From positions 1 through 15,005 of the forward strand of contig JBFHOZ010000038.1 of the NCBI GenBank assembly GCA_041592975.1: a stretch of DNA of 15,005 bases, in the 5' to 3' direction. Position 1 is the stretch's first letter. Each line of letters starts with the position of its first letter. Origin of the DNA: BM707 sp041592975. Its GTDB lineage: Bacteria > Desulfobacterota > Desulfuromonadia > Desulfuromonadales > UBA2294. The notes under the pieces are model-generated. The model had not been told where the DNA came from and searched no databases. It saw only the letters and a program-made list of their open reading frames with translations. The translations under genes and the position numbers were made by a program. Of the stretch, positions 1 to 7,679 are shown one piece after another.

Positions 1-564
1 CCGCTCGCCGACACCGGCGAAGACCGAGAAGCCGCCATGCTGCTTGGCGACATTGTTGATCAGTTCCATGATCAGAACGGTTTTGCCGACGCCGGCGCCG
101 CCGAACAGCCCGATCTTGCCGCCACGGGAGTAGGGGGCGAGCAGGTCGACGACCTTGATGCCGGTCTCGAACGCCTCGACGGCGGTCGACTGGTCGACGA
201 ATTCCGGAGCCGGACGGTGGATCTCCCACTCGACTTCGGCGTCGACCGGGCCGGCCTCGTCGACCGGTTCGCCGACGACGTTGAGGATCCGGCCGAGGGT
301 CTTGCGGCCGACCGGCATGACGATCTGCTTGCCGGTGTCAGTAACTTCCTGGCCACGGACCAGGCCGTCGGTGGTGTCCATGGCGATGGCGCGCACGGTG
401 TTCTCGCCGAGATGCTGGGCGACCTCGCAGACCAGGTTGCCTTCCTTGTCATTGATCGCCGGGTTGCTGATCCGCAGAGCGTTGTAGATCTTGGGAAGCT
501 TGCCGGCTTCGAATTCCACGTCGACGACGGGACCGATAACCTGTGTGATCTTGCCTTTATTCAT
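1..564 (-). CDS. atpD: F1Fo ATP synthase subunit beta (partial, N-terminal 188 residues)
   Basis: Catalytic beta subunit of the F1 head, which makes ATP from ADP and phosphate as the gamma shaft rotates. The 188 visible codons begin MNKGKITQVIGPVVDVEF, the standard N-terminal beta barrel, and reach the nucleotide-binding domain with the P-loop GGAGVGKT at about residues 155-162; the window edge cuts the gene right after GVGER. The stretch IHRPAPEFVDQST is typical of bacterial beta chains. The ATG at 562-564 has a GGAGG ribosome site about 11 nt upstream. It follows atpG by 59 bp, the widest gap in the operon, and atpC would be expected beyond the left edge. The family call is certain; the C-terminal part, including the DELSEED region, cannot be judged here. 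Confidence 0.97.
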   Translation of the reverse strand, partial: MNKGKITQVIGPVVDVEFEAGKLPKIYNALRISNPAINDKEGNLVCEVAQHLGENTVRAIAMDTTDGLVRGQEVTDTGKQIVMPVGRKTLGRILNVVGEPVDEAGPVDAEVEWEIHRPAPEFVDQSTAVEAFETGIKVVDLLAPYSRGGKIGLFGGAGVGKTVLIMELINNVAKQHGGFSVFAGVGER

Positions 565-584
565 GATGAACCGTTCCTCCTTGT

Positions 585-608
585 TCCCGCTCGGCGTTTT
601 CGGCGGGA
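585..608 (-). other. Intergenic hairpin between atpG and atpD
   Basis: In the 59-bp gap between the atpG stop and the atpD start there is an inverted repeat with 6-bp arms (TCCCGC / GCGGGA) and a 12-nt loop. It lies just upstream of the atpD GGAGG ribosome site. There is no U tract, so it is not an intrinsic terminator. It could stabilise or mark a processing point in the polycistronic mRNA, but that is inference. Confidence 0.4.
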
Positions 609-623
609 GCACGTTCGTATTTG

Positions 624-1490
624 TTACTTGATCGCCTCGGCCCCGGAGATGATCTCCATCAGCTCCTTGGTAATGGCCGCCTGGCGAGCACGGTTATACT
701 GCAGGGTCAGCTTGCCGATCATCTCGGAAGCGTTCTTGCTGGCACTGTCCATTGCCGTCATCCGCGCGCCGTGCTCGGAAGCGACCGATTCGAGCAGCGC
801 CCGGAAAATCTGGACGTTGATATGCTTCGGCAGAATCTGCTCGAGGACCTTGCCGCGGCTCGGCTCGTAAAGATACTCGGCCGAGTACTTCTCCTCGTCG
901 ACTGCTTTCGGAACGATCGGCAGGATCTGTCGAACGGTCTGCTCCTGGGTGATGGCGCTCTTGAAGGCATTGTAGACCAGGAACACGGCGTCGTAGGTCT
1001 CGTCGATGAACGGCTTGACGACTTCGTCGCCGATCAGCGCGGCAAGCGGGAAGTCGGCGGCGGCGATGACGTGCTCGTGCACCTTGACGATGCTGTCGGC
1101 AAAGCGCCGCTTGAGGTACTCGTTCCCCTTGCGGCCGACGATCAGCAGATCGTAGGACTCGTAGCCGGCCTCGTTGTTGCGGATGAACCGCTCGGCCCGC
1201 TTGCTGATGTTGGTGTTGAAGCCGCCGCACAGACCCCGGTCGGCGGTCATCAGCACGACCAGCGCCTTCCCCTTGCCACGCTCCTGAAGCAGGGGGTGGA
1301 CCCCGGACTCCTCACGGGCGGCGAGGTTCGACAGCACGTCGAGCATCTTGTCGGCGTAGGGACGGGCGGCAGATACGGCGTCCTGGGCCCGGCGCAGCTT
1401 GGCGGCCGAGACCATCTTCATCGCCTTGGTGATCTGCTGGGTGTTCTTGACCGAGCCGATCCGCTTCTTGATATCCTTCAGACTGGGCAT
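624..1490 (-). CDS. atpG: F1Fo ATP synthase subunit gamma
   Basis: Central rotating shaft of F1, coupling proton flow through the c ring to conformational change in the beta subunits. The 288-residue product begins MPSLKDIKKRIGSVKNTQQI followed by TKAMKMVSAAKLRRAQ, the highly conserved N-terminal helix. It ends in the matching C-terminal helix (SEMIGKLTLQYNRARQAAIT...ISGAEAI), which pairs with the N-terminal helix in the coiled-coil shaft. The segment LMTADRGLCGGFNTNI in the Rossmann-like middle is also typical. Length is normal for bacteria. The start has AAGGG about 10 nt upstream. It lies 31 bp after atpA and before atpD, the standard F1 order alpha-gamma-beta. Confidence 0.98.
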   Translation of the reverse strand: MPSLKDIKKRIGSVKNTQQITKAMKMVSAAKLRRAQDAVSAARPYADKMLDVLSNLAAREESGVHPLLQERGKGKALVVLMTADRGLCGGFNTNISKRAERFIRNNEAGYESYDLLIVGRKGNEYLKRRFADSIVKVHEHVIAAADFPLAALIGDEVVKPFIDETYDAVFLVYNAFKSAITQEQTVRQILPIVPKAVDEEKYSAEYLYEPSRGKVLEQILPKHINVQIFRALLESVASEHGARMTAMDSASKNASEMIGKLTLQYNRARQAAITKELMEIISGAEAIK

Positions 1491-1521
1491 TATTCGTGAA
1501 CCCTTTTATCTACGCTTCTGG

Positions 1522-3039
<1,518 letters not shown>

Positions 3040-3049
3040 TGGACCTATC

Positions 3050-3592
3050 TCACCCCTTCGTTAAGGTATCTTCAATCCGCTTGAGTTGCGTTTTGACACT
3101 TCCGTCAAACAGTCTGCCGCCGACCTCGGTCCGCAGGCCGCCGATCAGGCTGGCGTCGACGTCGACGGTCAGTTCCACGTTTTTTCCGGTCTGCTTTTCC
3201 AGTTCCTTGCTGATGACCTTCTTCTGGGCATCGGAAAGCGCGACGGCGGCGGTCACCCTGGCGCGCAGGGTACCGGAAAGCTCGTCGGCCAGTTGCCGGT
3301 ACTTCTGCTCGATCTGCGGCAGGTACTGCATCCGGTCCTTCTCGACCAGCAGCCCGAAGAAATCGCGCATGCCGGCGGAGACGCCGAGCTTGTCCATGAT
3401 GTCGGCAAAGATCGCCGACTTCTTCTCGACGGCCAGCGTCGGGCTCTCGAGGAGCAACCGCAGCAGGTCCTCGGAAGCGACGATGGCGCTGACCTGGGCC
3501 AGTTCCTCACCGTACGCCTCGACCTTGTTCTGCTCGGAACCAAGGCTGACCAGCGCCTTGGCGTAGCGTTTGGAAATTGCGCTGGTGCTCAA
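3050..3592 (-). CDS. atpH: F1Fo ATP synthase subunit delta (OSCP)
   Basis: Peripheral stalk subunit that clamps the top of F1 to the b subunits so the head does not turn with the shaft (the bacterial counterpart of OSCP). 180 residues, normal length. The N-terminal six-helix domain begins STSAISKRYAKALVSLG, the usual motif in this family, and the C-terminal part contains the conserved TVDVDASLIGGLRTEVGGR stretch ending in DGSVKTQLKRI. Its start overlaps the atpF stop by 4 bp (ATGA type) and it is followed closely by atpA, so it is an internal gene of the atp operon. Confidence 0.97.
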   Translation of the reverse strand: MSTSAISKRYAKALVSLGSEQNKVEAYGEELAQVSAIVASEDLLRLLLESPTLAVEKKSAIFADIMDKLGVSAGMRDFFGLLVEKDRMQYLPQIEQKYRQLADELSGTLRARVTAAVALSDAQKKVISKELEKQTGKNVELTVDVDASLIGGLRTEVGGRLFDGSVKTQLKRIEDTLTKG

Positions 3593-4176
3593 TGTAGTTC
3601 TCCTACTTTCTTCACATATTCATCGACCATGTTGCTCTGGTCCTTGTCGTTGACATTCTTCTTCAGCAGCTCCTCGGCCAGCTCGACGGCGAGGCGGGCC
3701 GCTTCGCGCTGCAGCTCGGCGCGGGCGCGGGCGACCTCGAAGGCGGCCGACTTCTCGGCCTCCTGCTTGATCTTTTCGGCCTGCTCCCTGGCGGCGGCGA
3801 TGATCTTGTCGCGTTCGATCTCGCCTTCCTTCTTCAGGTCGGCAGCGATCTGCTCGATCTCGGCTTCCGCCTTGTTGAGCTTTTCGTCGTACTCGGCAAA
3901 CTTGGCCTCGGCGTCCTCGCGGGCCTGCCTGGCCTCCTCGAGCCCCCGCGCGATACGCTCGGTGCGATCCTTCAGGGCGTTCATTGCCGGCTTCCTGACG
4001 AAATAGACAATGATGCCGAAGGTCATGGCAAATGCGATGACGCGGTAGATGAAGTCCTTGAGCAGGGCACCCGCGTCAGCATGTCCGCCGCCACCGGCAG
4101 CCAGCGCCACAGTGGCCGTCGCCGCAACCAGCAGCAGGGAAATGGGCAGGGCCTTGAATCGCTTCAGATGTTTCAT
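3589..4176 (-). CDS. atpF: F1Fo ATP synthase subunit b, with signal-peptide-like N-terminus
   Basis: One of two peripheral stalk b-type subunits; anchors in the membrane and holds F1 through delta. The 195-residue protein is unusual for b in having two hydrophobic segments. Residues about 10-27 look like a cleavable signal peptide (basic MKHLKRFK start, hydrophobic core, Ala-rich VALAAG end). Residues about 43-60 (FIYRVIAFAMTFGIIVYFV) are the expected single membrane anchor. Residues 61-195 are a long charged helix rich in Glu, Lys, Arg and Ala, the dimeric coiled coil. It directly abuts the upstream atpF' (start base next to the last base of that stop codon) and overlaps atpH by 4 bp. From what I know of the group, Geobacter-type b subunits also carry this extra N-terminus. 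Confidence 0.93.
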   Translation of the reverse strand: MKHLKRFKALPISLLLVAATATVALAAGGGGHADAGALLKDFIYRVIAFAMTFGIIVYFVRKPAMNALKDRTERIARGLEEARQAREDAEAKFAEYDEKLNKAEAEIEQIAADLKKEGEIERDKIIAAAREQAEKIKQEAEKSAAFEVARARAELQREAARLAVELAEELLKKNVNDKDQSNMVDEYVKKVGELH

Positions 4177-4599
4177 TTACAGGGCCCTCCCGAGAATTTT
4201 CGTCGCGATGCCGGAAGCCAGGGCGTCCGCTTCTGTTTTCAGGGTCTTGCCGGCGGCCGCAGCTTCCCCGGCAACCTGCTCCTTGACCTTCTGCAGGCGC
4301 TGGGCGGCTTCGTCGCGCGCTTCGCCGAGGATCTTCGCCTCCTCGCCGGCGGCTGCCTGGCGCAGCCGGTTCTTCTCCTGGTTCCCCTGAAGCTTGGCCT
4401 CCTGCAGTTTCTCCTCGTAACGGCTCATTTTCACGGCGATCTGCGATTCGAGCTCACCGGCCCGCTCGTGGGAACCGTCGATGGTCTCCTTGCGATGTTT
4501 GAGCATGTTCCGCAGCGGACGGTACAGGATGGCATTCAGGGCGACCATGAGGATGACAAAATTGACAAACTGCAGAAATACTGTCCAGTCGAAATCCAT
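4177..4599 (-). CDS. atpF': F1Fo ATP synthase subunit b' (second b-type subunit)
   Basis: Second peripheral stalk subunit, expected to form a b-b' heterodimer with the downstream atpF product as in alphaproteobacteria, cyanobacteria and Geobacter (where the name atpX is also used). 140 residues: one membrane helix at about 7-27 (VFLQFVNFVILMVALNAILY), the typical YRPLRNML turn, then a charged helix to the end. It is shorter than the b subunit and has no signal peptide. First gene of the atp operon; the ATG at 4599 has GAGGTG about 9 nt upstream. No gene for subunits a or c precedes it, so the integral Fo genes must lie elsewhere, as in Geobacter. Which of the two is b and which b' is a naming choice; the pair itself is clear. 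Confidence 0.92.
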   Translation of the reverse strand: MDFDWTVFLQFVNFVILMVALNAILYRPLRNMLKHRKETIDGSHERAGELESQIAVKMSRYEEKLQEAKLQGNQEKNRLRQAAAGEEAKILGEARDEAAQRLQKVKEQVAGEAAAAGKTLKTEADALASGIATKILGRAL

Positions 4600-4659
4600 A
4601 ACGTTTCACACCTCAATCCGGGCACTCCGCTCCCCTGCGGGAGAGATGAACCCGAGCTG

Positions 4660-4672
4660 GTATACTGTATAC
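4660..4672. repeat. 13-bp dyad in the atp leader
   Basis: GTATACTGTATAC is a perfect inverted repeat of GTATAC around a single central T. It lies in the untranslated leader between the proposed atp promoter and the atpF' start. The size and symmetry are those of an operator for a small dimeric regulator, but I do not recognise a known binding motif, and the arms are low-complexity enough for chance to remain possible. Confidence 0.35.
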
Positions 4673-4687
4673 AATCGAATGGGGGTT

Positions 4688-4716
4688 AAAAAAAACGCCT
4701 CCCGGCAAAGCAGGGC
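4688..4716 (-). terminator. Possible weak intrinsic terminator or attenuator in the atp leader
   Basis: On the minus strand a short G+C-rich hairpin (4697-4716, GCC/GGC arms extendable with a bulged A) is followed by eight consecutive T residues at 4688-4695. It could end transcripts coming from parA-parB-bactofilin. If the promoter proposed at 4718-4746 is right, however, it falls within the first bases of the atp transcript, where it would act as an attenuator or be too short to fold. The stem is weak, so confidence is low. Confidence 0.3.
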
Positions 4717-4717
4717 A

Positions 4718-4746
4718 TAGCTACCACAGACCAAAATTGTTGTCAA
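4718..4746 (-). promoter_or_regulatory. Candidate sigma-70 promoter of the atp operon
   Basis: Minus-strand -35 box TTGACA (4741-4746) matches the consensus exactly. A 17-bp spacer leads to TAGCTA (4718-4723), a poor -10 box sharing only the first two bases with TATAAT. Transcription would start near 4711 and give a leader of roughly 110 nt before atpF'. The perfect -35 and its position in the only sizeable gap ahead of the operon support it; the weak -10 does not. Confidence 0.45.
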
Positions 4747-4806
4747 GAATCTTTTGCCAATTTTCGCCGCACGTGGCGCGCCGCCCCGCCCTTGCCGGCT
4801 GGCGGT

Positions 4807-5193
4807 TTACTCGGATTTGGCGGCGACGGCGGAGACCGCCCCCGAACCTTTGCCCGGCATCGACAGGTTGCCGTTGAGCACGACCCCCTCCTCGACCACC
4901 AGAACCGGAGCCTCGATGGTCCCCTCGAACTTGGCCGGGCGACGCAGCTCGACGCGGGTGTTCGCCTTGACGTTCCCCTTGAATTTGCCGCTGAGAATGA
5001 AGGTGCCGACCTCGACCTCGCCGTCGATATCGGCGGTCTCGCCGACGATCAGGGTATCCTTGGAGACGATCTCCCCTTTGAACGCTCCGTCGAGACGGAC
5101 GATTTCATCGAAAAACAGTTTCCCCTCGAACTTGCTGCCGGGGCCGAGAAAAGCCTTGATTTCACTTTTTTCCAAAGGTGTCTCCTTGCGCAT
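4807..5193 (-). CDS. Bactofilin family protein (polymer-forming cytoskeletal protein)
   Basis: Small cytoskeletal protein of the bactofilin (DUF583) family, which self-assembles without nucleotide into filaments built of right-handed beta-helix subunits, often at the membrane or poles. The 128 residues show the family pattern: a short N-terminal tail (to about residue 13), then repeating short turns with regular Gly, such as GPGSKFEGKLFF, LDGAFKGEIVS, ETADIDGEVEVG and KFKGNVKA, and a disordered Ser/Ala/Lys tail (GKGSGAVSAVAAKSE). It follows parB by 63 bp on the same strand, so it is probably co-transcribed with parA-parB. In Myxococcus, bactofilins scaffold the ParABS machinery; a similar role here is inference from position. 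The start is the ATG at 5193, with a loose AAGG about 11 nt upstream. Confidence 0.9.
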   Translation of the reverse strand: MRKETPLEKSEIKAFLGPGSKFEGKLFFDEIVRLDGAFKGEIVSKDTLIVGETADIDGEVEVGTFILSGKFKGNVKANTRVELRRPAKFEGTIEAPVLVVEEGVVLNGNLSMPGKGSGAVSAVAAKSE

Positions 5194-5256
5194 TGTCTAC
5201 TGAACCTTTCCTTTTCGCCCGCACTGTCGGGGCGCATGTCAAGCCGTATCGTTTTT

Positions 5257-6108
5257 TCAGCTGATGCCGATCCGTTCCATCAGCCGGTCGAGGTCCTTCG
5301 CCTCGTAATAGGAGATCTCGATGCGCCCCCCCTTGCCGGAAGGGACGATTTTCACATTGGTGCCCAGCGCCCGCTTCATTTCGGCGGCGAGATGCTCGAG
5401 TTCCGGGTCTTTCCTGCTGACGCTCTTTTTTTTGACGACGCTGCCGCCGCTCTTCAGCTTCCGGATCAGCGCCTCGAGCTCGCGCACCGAGAGCCCCTTG
5501 CCGGCGATCCGGTTGCGCAGCTCGACGATCTCGCTGTCGGCTTCGAGCGACAGCAGGGCGCGGGCATGCCCCATGCTGAGCTGACCGGTGATGACGTCCT
5601 TCTGCACGATCTCCGGCAGGCGGAGCAGGCGCAGGGAGTTGGCGACCGTCGGCCGCTCCTTGCCGACGCGCCTGGCGACCTCCTCCTGGGTCAGGTCGAA
5701 ACCGTCCATCAGGTTGCGGTAGGCCTGCGCCTCCTCGATCGGGTTGAGGTCCTCGCGCTGGATGTTCTCGATCAGCGCCATCTCCAGGGCCCAGTCCTCG
5801 GAGACGTCCTGAATGACGACCGGGACTTCGCGCAGGCCGGCCTTCTGCGAGGCGCGCCAGCGTCGCTCGCCGGCGATGATCTGGTAGTGGTCCGCCTCGC
5901 GGCGGACGACCAGGGGCTGGATCACCCCTTTTTCGCGGATCGATGCGGCCAGCTCCTCGAGCTTGTCGTTGTCGAAGGTTTTCCGCGGCTGATCGACGTG
6001 CGGCCTGAGCTCCTCGATCGGGCAGAGGAAGTACTTGCGGTTCCCTTCCTTGGTGGCCGAATCGAGCAGGGCGCCGATCCCCTTGCCGAGGGCGGGACGT
6101 TTAGCCAT
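5257..6108 (-). CDS. parB: Chromosome partitioning protein ParB (CTP-dependent DNA clamp)
   Basis: ParB/Spo0J binds parS sites near the origin, loads as a CTP-dependent sliding clamp and recruits SMC and ParA for origin segregation. With the start at 6108 the protein has 283 residues. It contains the N-terminal LGKGIGALL motif that stimulates ParA, a ParB/Srx domain with the CTP-binding motifs GERRWRA (80-86) and ENIQRE (114-119), a helix-turn-helix at about 139-160 (TQEEVARRVGKERPTVANSL), and a C-terminal dimerisation region. I chose the ATG at 6108 over an in-frame upstream start at 6144 because it gives MAKRPALGKGIG, the usual ParB beginning, and has GAGAGG 7 nt upstream. It overlaps the parA end by 8 bp. 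Two matching parS sites lie about 3.5 kb away, between mnmE and mnmG. Confidence 0.98.
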   Translation of the reverse strand: MAKRPALGKGIGALLDSATKEGNRKYFLCPIEELRPHVDQPRKTFDNDKLEELAASIREKGVIQPLVVRREADHYQIIAGERRWRASQKAGLREVPVVIQDVSEDWALEMALIENIQREDLNPIEEAQAYRNLMDGFDLTQEEVARRVGKERPTVANSLRLLRLPEIVQKDVITGQLSMGHARALLSLEADSEIVELRNRIAGKGLSVRELEALIRKLKSGGSVVKKKSVSRKDPELEHLAAEMKRALGTNVKIVPSGKGGRIEISYYEAKDLDRLMERIGIS

Positions 6109-6877
6109 GGAGCGACCTCTCGGTTTTGATGATTTCCTTGGCAAGATCGAGGTAGGCCTCGGCGCCGCGGGAGGTGATGTCGTACATCAGCACCGGCAGG
6201 CCGTGGCTCGGTGCCTCGGAGAGCCGGACGTTACGCGGCACCACGACCTCGAAAACCTTGCCGTCAAAGTGCTTGCGGATCTCCTCGGCGACCTGGTGCG
6301 ACAGGTTGTTGCGGCTGTCGAACATGGTCAGCAGGATCCCGAACAGCTCCAGATCCCTGTTCAGCTCGCGCTGGATCAGGCGGATGGTCTGCATCAGCTG
6401 GCTCATCCCTTCCATGGCGTAGAACTCGCACTGCAGCGGGATCAGCACTGCATCGGCTGCCGTCAATGAATTGACGGTCAACAGGCCGAGGGAAGGGGGG
6501 CAGTCGATGAGAATGTAGTCGTAATGGTCGCGGATCGGGTCGAGGACCGACTTGAGTTTGGTTTCCCGGGAAAAAGCCGAGACCAGCTCGATCTCGGCGC
6601 CGGTCAGGTCGGTGTTCGCCGGCACGATCTCCAGGTTCGGTATGCGGGTTTTCTGGACGATGTCGAGGAGATCGGTCTCGCCCAGAAGGGCGTTGTAGAT
6701 CGTATACTCGGCCTGCTGCTTGTCGACGCCGACGCCGCTGCAGCTGTTGGCCTGGGGATCCATGTCGACCAGGAGGGTTTTCTTCTCGGCAACCGCCAGC
6801 GATGCGGCGAGGTTGACTGCCGTGGTGGTTTTTCCGACCCCACCCTTCTGGTTGGCAATAGCAATGATCTGACTCAT
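6101..6877 (-). CDS. parA: Chromosome partitioning ATPase ParA (Soj)
   Basis: Walker-type ATPase that binds DNA non-specifically as an ATP dimer and moves ParB-parS complexes. 258 residues, with the deviant Walker A KGGVGKTT at 11-18 including the signature lysine, Walker A' VDMDPQANS at 38-45 and Walker B ILIDCPPSLG at 122-131. Near the end is the typical VPRNVRLSEAPSHG. The short N-terminus, without a helix-turn-helix extension, marks it as chromosomal Soj type rather than plasmid type Ia. First gene of the parA-parB-bactofilin run, overlapping parB by 8 bp; 150 bp separate it from rsmG. Confidence 0.98.
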   Translation of the reverse strand: MSQIIAIANQKGGVGKTTTAVNLAASLAVAEKKTLLVDMDPQANSCSGVGVDKQQAEYTIYNALLGETDLLDIVQKTRIPNLEIVPANTDLTGAEIELVSAFSRETKLKSVLDPIRDHYDYILIDCPPSLGLLTVNSLTAADAVLIPLQCEFYAMEGMSQLMQTIRLIQRELNRDLELFGILLTMFDSRNNLSHQVAEEIRKHFDGKVFEVVVPRNVRLSEAPSHGLPVLMYDITSRGAEAYLDLAKEIIKTERSLHG

Positions 6878-6913
6878 GAAAGGTCCTCGAGTAAGAGACT
6901 CCAGCGGGGCAAA

Positions 6914-6942
6914 AGATTAGCACAAAGAGGGCAGCGTTGAAA
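6914..6942 (-). promoter_or_regulatory. Possible promoter of parA-parB-bactofilin
   Basis: On the minus strand, TTTCAA (6937-6942) and TAATCT (6914-6919) are 17 bp apart, and the -10 is preceded by TGC, making an extended -10 (TGnTAATCT). Each hexamer matches only three of six consensus bases. Its place just downstream of a possible terminator and about 40 bp before the parA start is reasonable. Confidence 0.33.
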
Positions 6943-6946
6943 GATC

Positions 6947-6977
6947 AAAAAAACTTCGCAGAACAGATGCTTAGAAG
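6947..6977 (-). terminator. Possible weak terminator after rsmG
   Basis: Minus strand: a hairpin with CTTC/GAAG arms (6954-6977), further held by a GC/GC pair, runs into seven T residues (6947-6953). It is 51 bp past the rsmG stop and before parA. The stem is short and imperfect, so the site may be leaky or chance. Confidence 0.3.
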
Positions 6978-7027
6978 ATCCACCCTATCTGGTGTTTTCC
7001 CTTGACATCGACGCAACATCTTGTGTT

Positions 7028-7678
7028 TCAGCGCCCTAAAACCAGCAGTTCCCGCCGCGCTCCCGAAGCCGGCAGGACGATCCGCACCCGCTCGTGGCAG
7101 CGCAGGCCGGCCGCGGCGAGAGCGCTTCCCGCGCCGGCCAGCTCGCGCCCCCCCTCCGGACCCTTCATGGCGATGATCCGCCCGGTCGCATCCAGGCAGG
7201 GGAGGGCCAGCTCGATCAGTGTTTCGAGCGAAGAGAAGGCACGGGCGACCACCAGGTCGAAGCCGGCGGCGGCGAACGCCTGTCCCGGCAGGTCCTCGGC
7301 CCGACCGTGCCAGGCAACGAAACCCTTCAGGTCGAGCTTGCGCGCGACATGCTTCTGGAAGCTGATCTTCTTGGCGACGGCATCGACCGCGGCGACGGCA
7401 AGTCCGGGTCGCGCGATTTTCAGCGGGATGGCGGGAAATCCGGCCCCGGAGCCGATGTCGAGCAGGCGTGTGGCGCCGCCAAGGTGCGGCAGAAGGGTCA
7501 GGGAGTCGACCAGATGCTTCTCCAGCGCATCCCGCGGCGCGGTGATCGCCGTCAGGTTATGGGTCCGGTTCCAGCGCAGCAGCTCCTGCTGCAGCCAGAC
7601 GAGCCGCTCCAGCGCCTCCCCGTCAACCGGCAGGGAAAGGGCTTCAAGCTGACGTTGCAGTTCGGCGCGGAGGTCCAT
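7028..7678 (-). CDS. rsmG: 16S rRNA (guanine527-N7)-methyltransferase RsmG (GidB)
   Basis: SAM-dependent enzyme that methylates N7 of G527 in the 530 loop of 16S rRNA; in other bacteria its loss gives low-level streptomycin resistance. 216 residues, normal length. The N-terminal helical part contains LLRWNRTHNLTAI, a hallmark of the family. The Rossmann fold motif I is LLDIGSGAGFPAIPL (residues about 72-86), where SAM binds, followed by DAVAKKISFQ and the VARAFSSLETL segment typical of GidB. The ATG at 7678 comes one base after the mnmG stop codon and its AGGTGAG ribosome site covers that stop, so translation is probably coupled to mnmG. Confidence 0.97.
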   Translation of the reverse strand: MDLRAELQRQLEALSLPVDGEALERLVWLQQELLRWNRTHNLTAITAPRDALEKHLVDSLTLLPHLGGATRLLDIGSGAGFPAIPLKIARPGLAVAAVDAVAKKISFQKHVARKLDLKGFVAWHGRAEDLPGQAFAAAGFDLVVARAFSSLETLIELALPCLDATGRIIAMKGPEGGRELAGAGSALAAAGLRCHERVRIVLPASGARRELLVLGR

Positions 7679-7679
7679 C

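Noticed and set aside
4771..4784. CACGTG core near 4775 as a third parS site
   Set aside because: Only the central CACGTG is shared; the flanking TGTT and AACA bases of parS are missing.
4747..4806. Terminator directly after the bactofilin gene
   Set aside because: A G+C-rich CCGCC/GGCGG repeat can be drawn there, but no T tract follows on the minus strand.
4792..6129. Plus-strand open frame of 445 codons opposite bactofilin and parB
   Set aside because: Antisense shadow: the real genes on the minus strand are well conserved, and the frame has no recognisable motif or ribosome site. The same applies to the plus-strand frames opposite atpA, atpG, atpH, rsmG, mnmG and rnpA.
6109..6144. Longer form of parB beginning at 6144
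   Set aside because: The 12 added residues lie within the parA coding end, and the internal ATG at 6108 has its own ribosome site and the family-typical MAKRPALGKGIG start.
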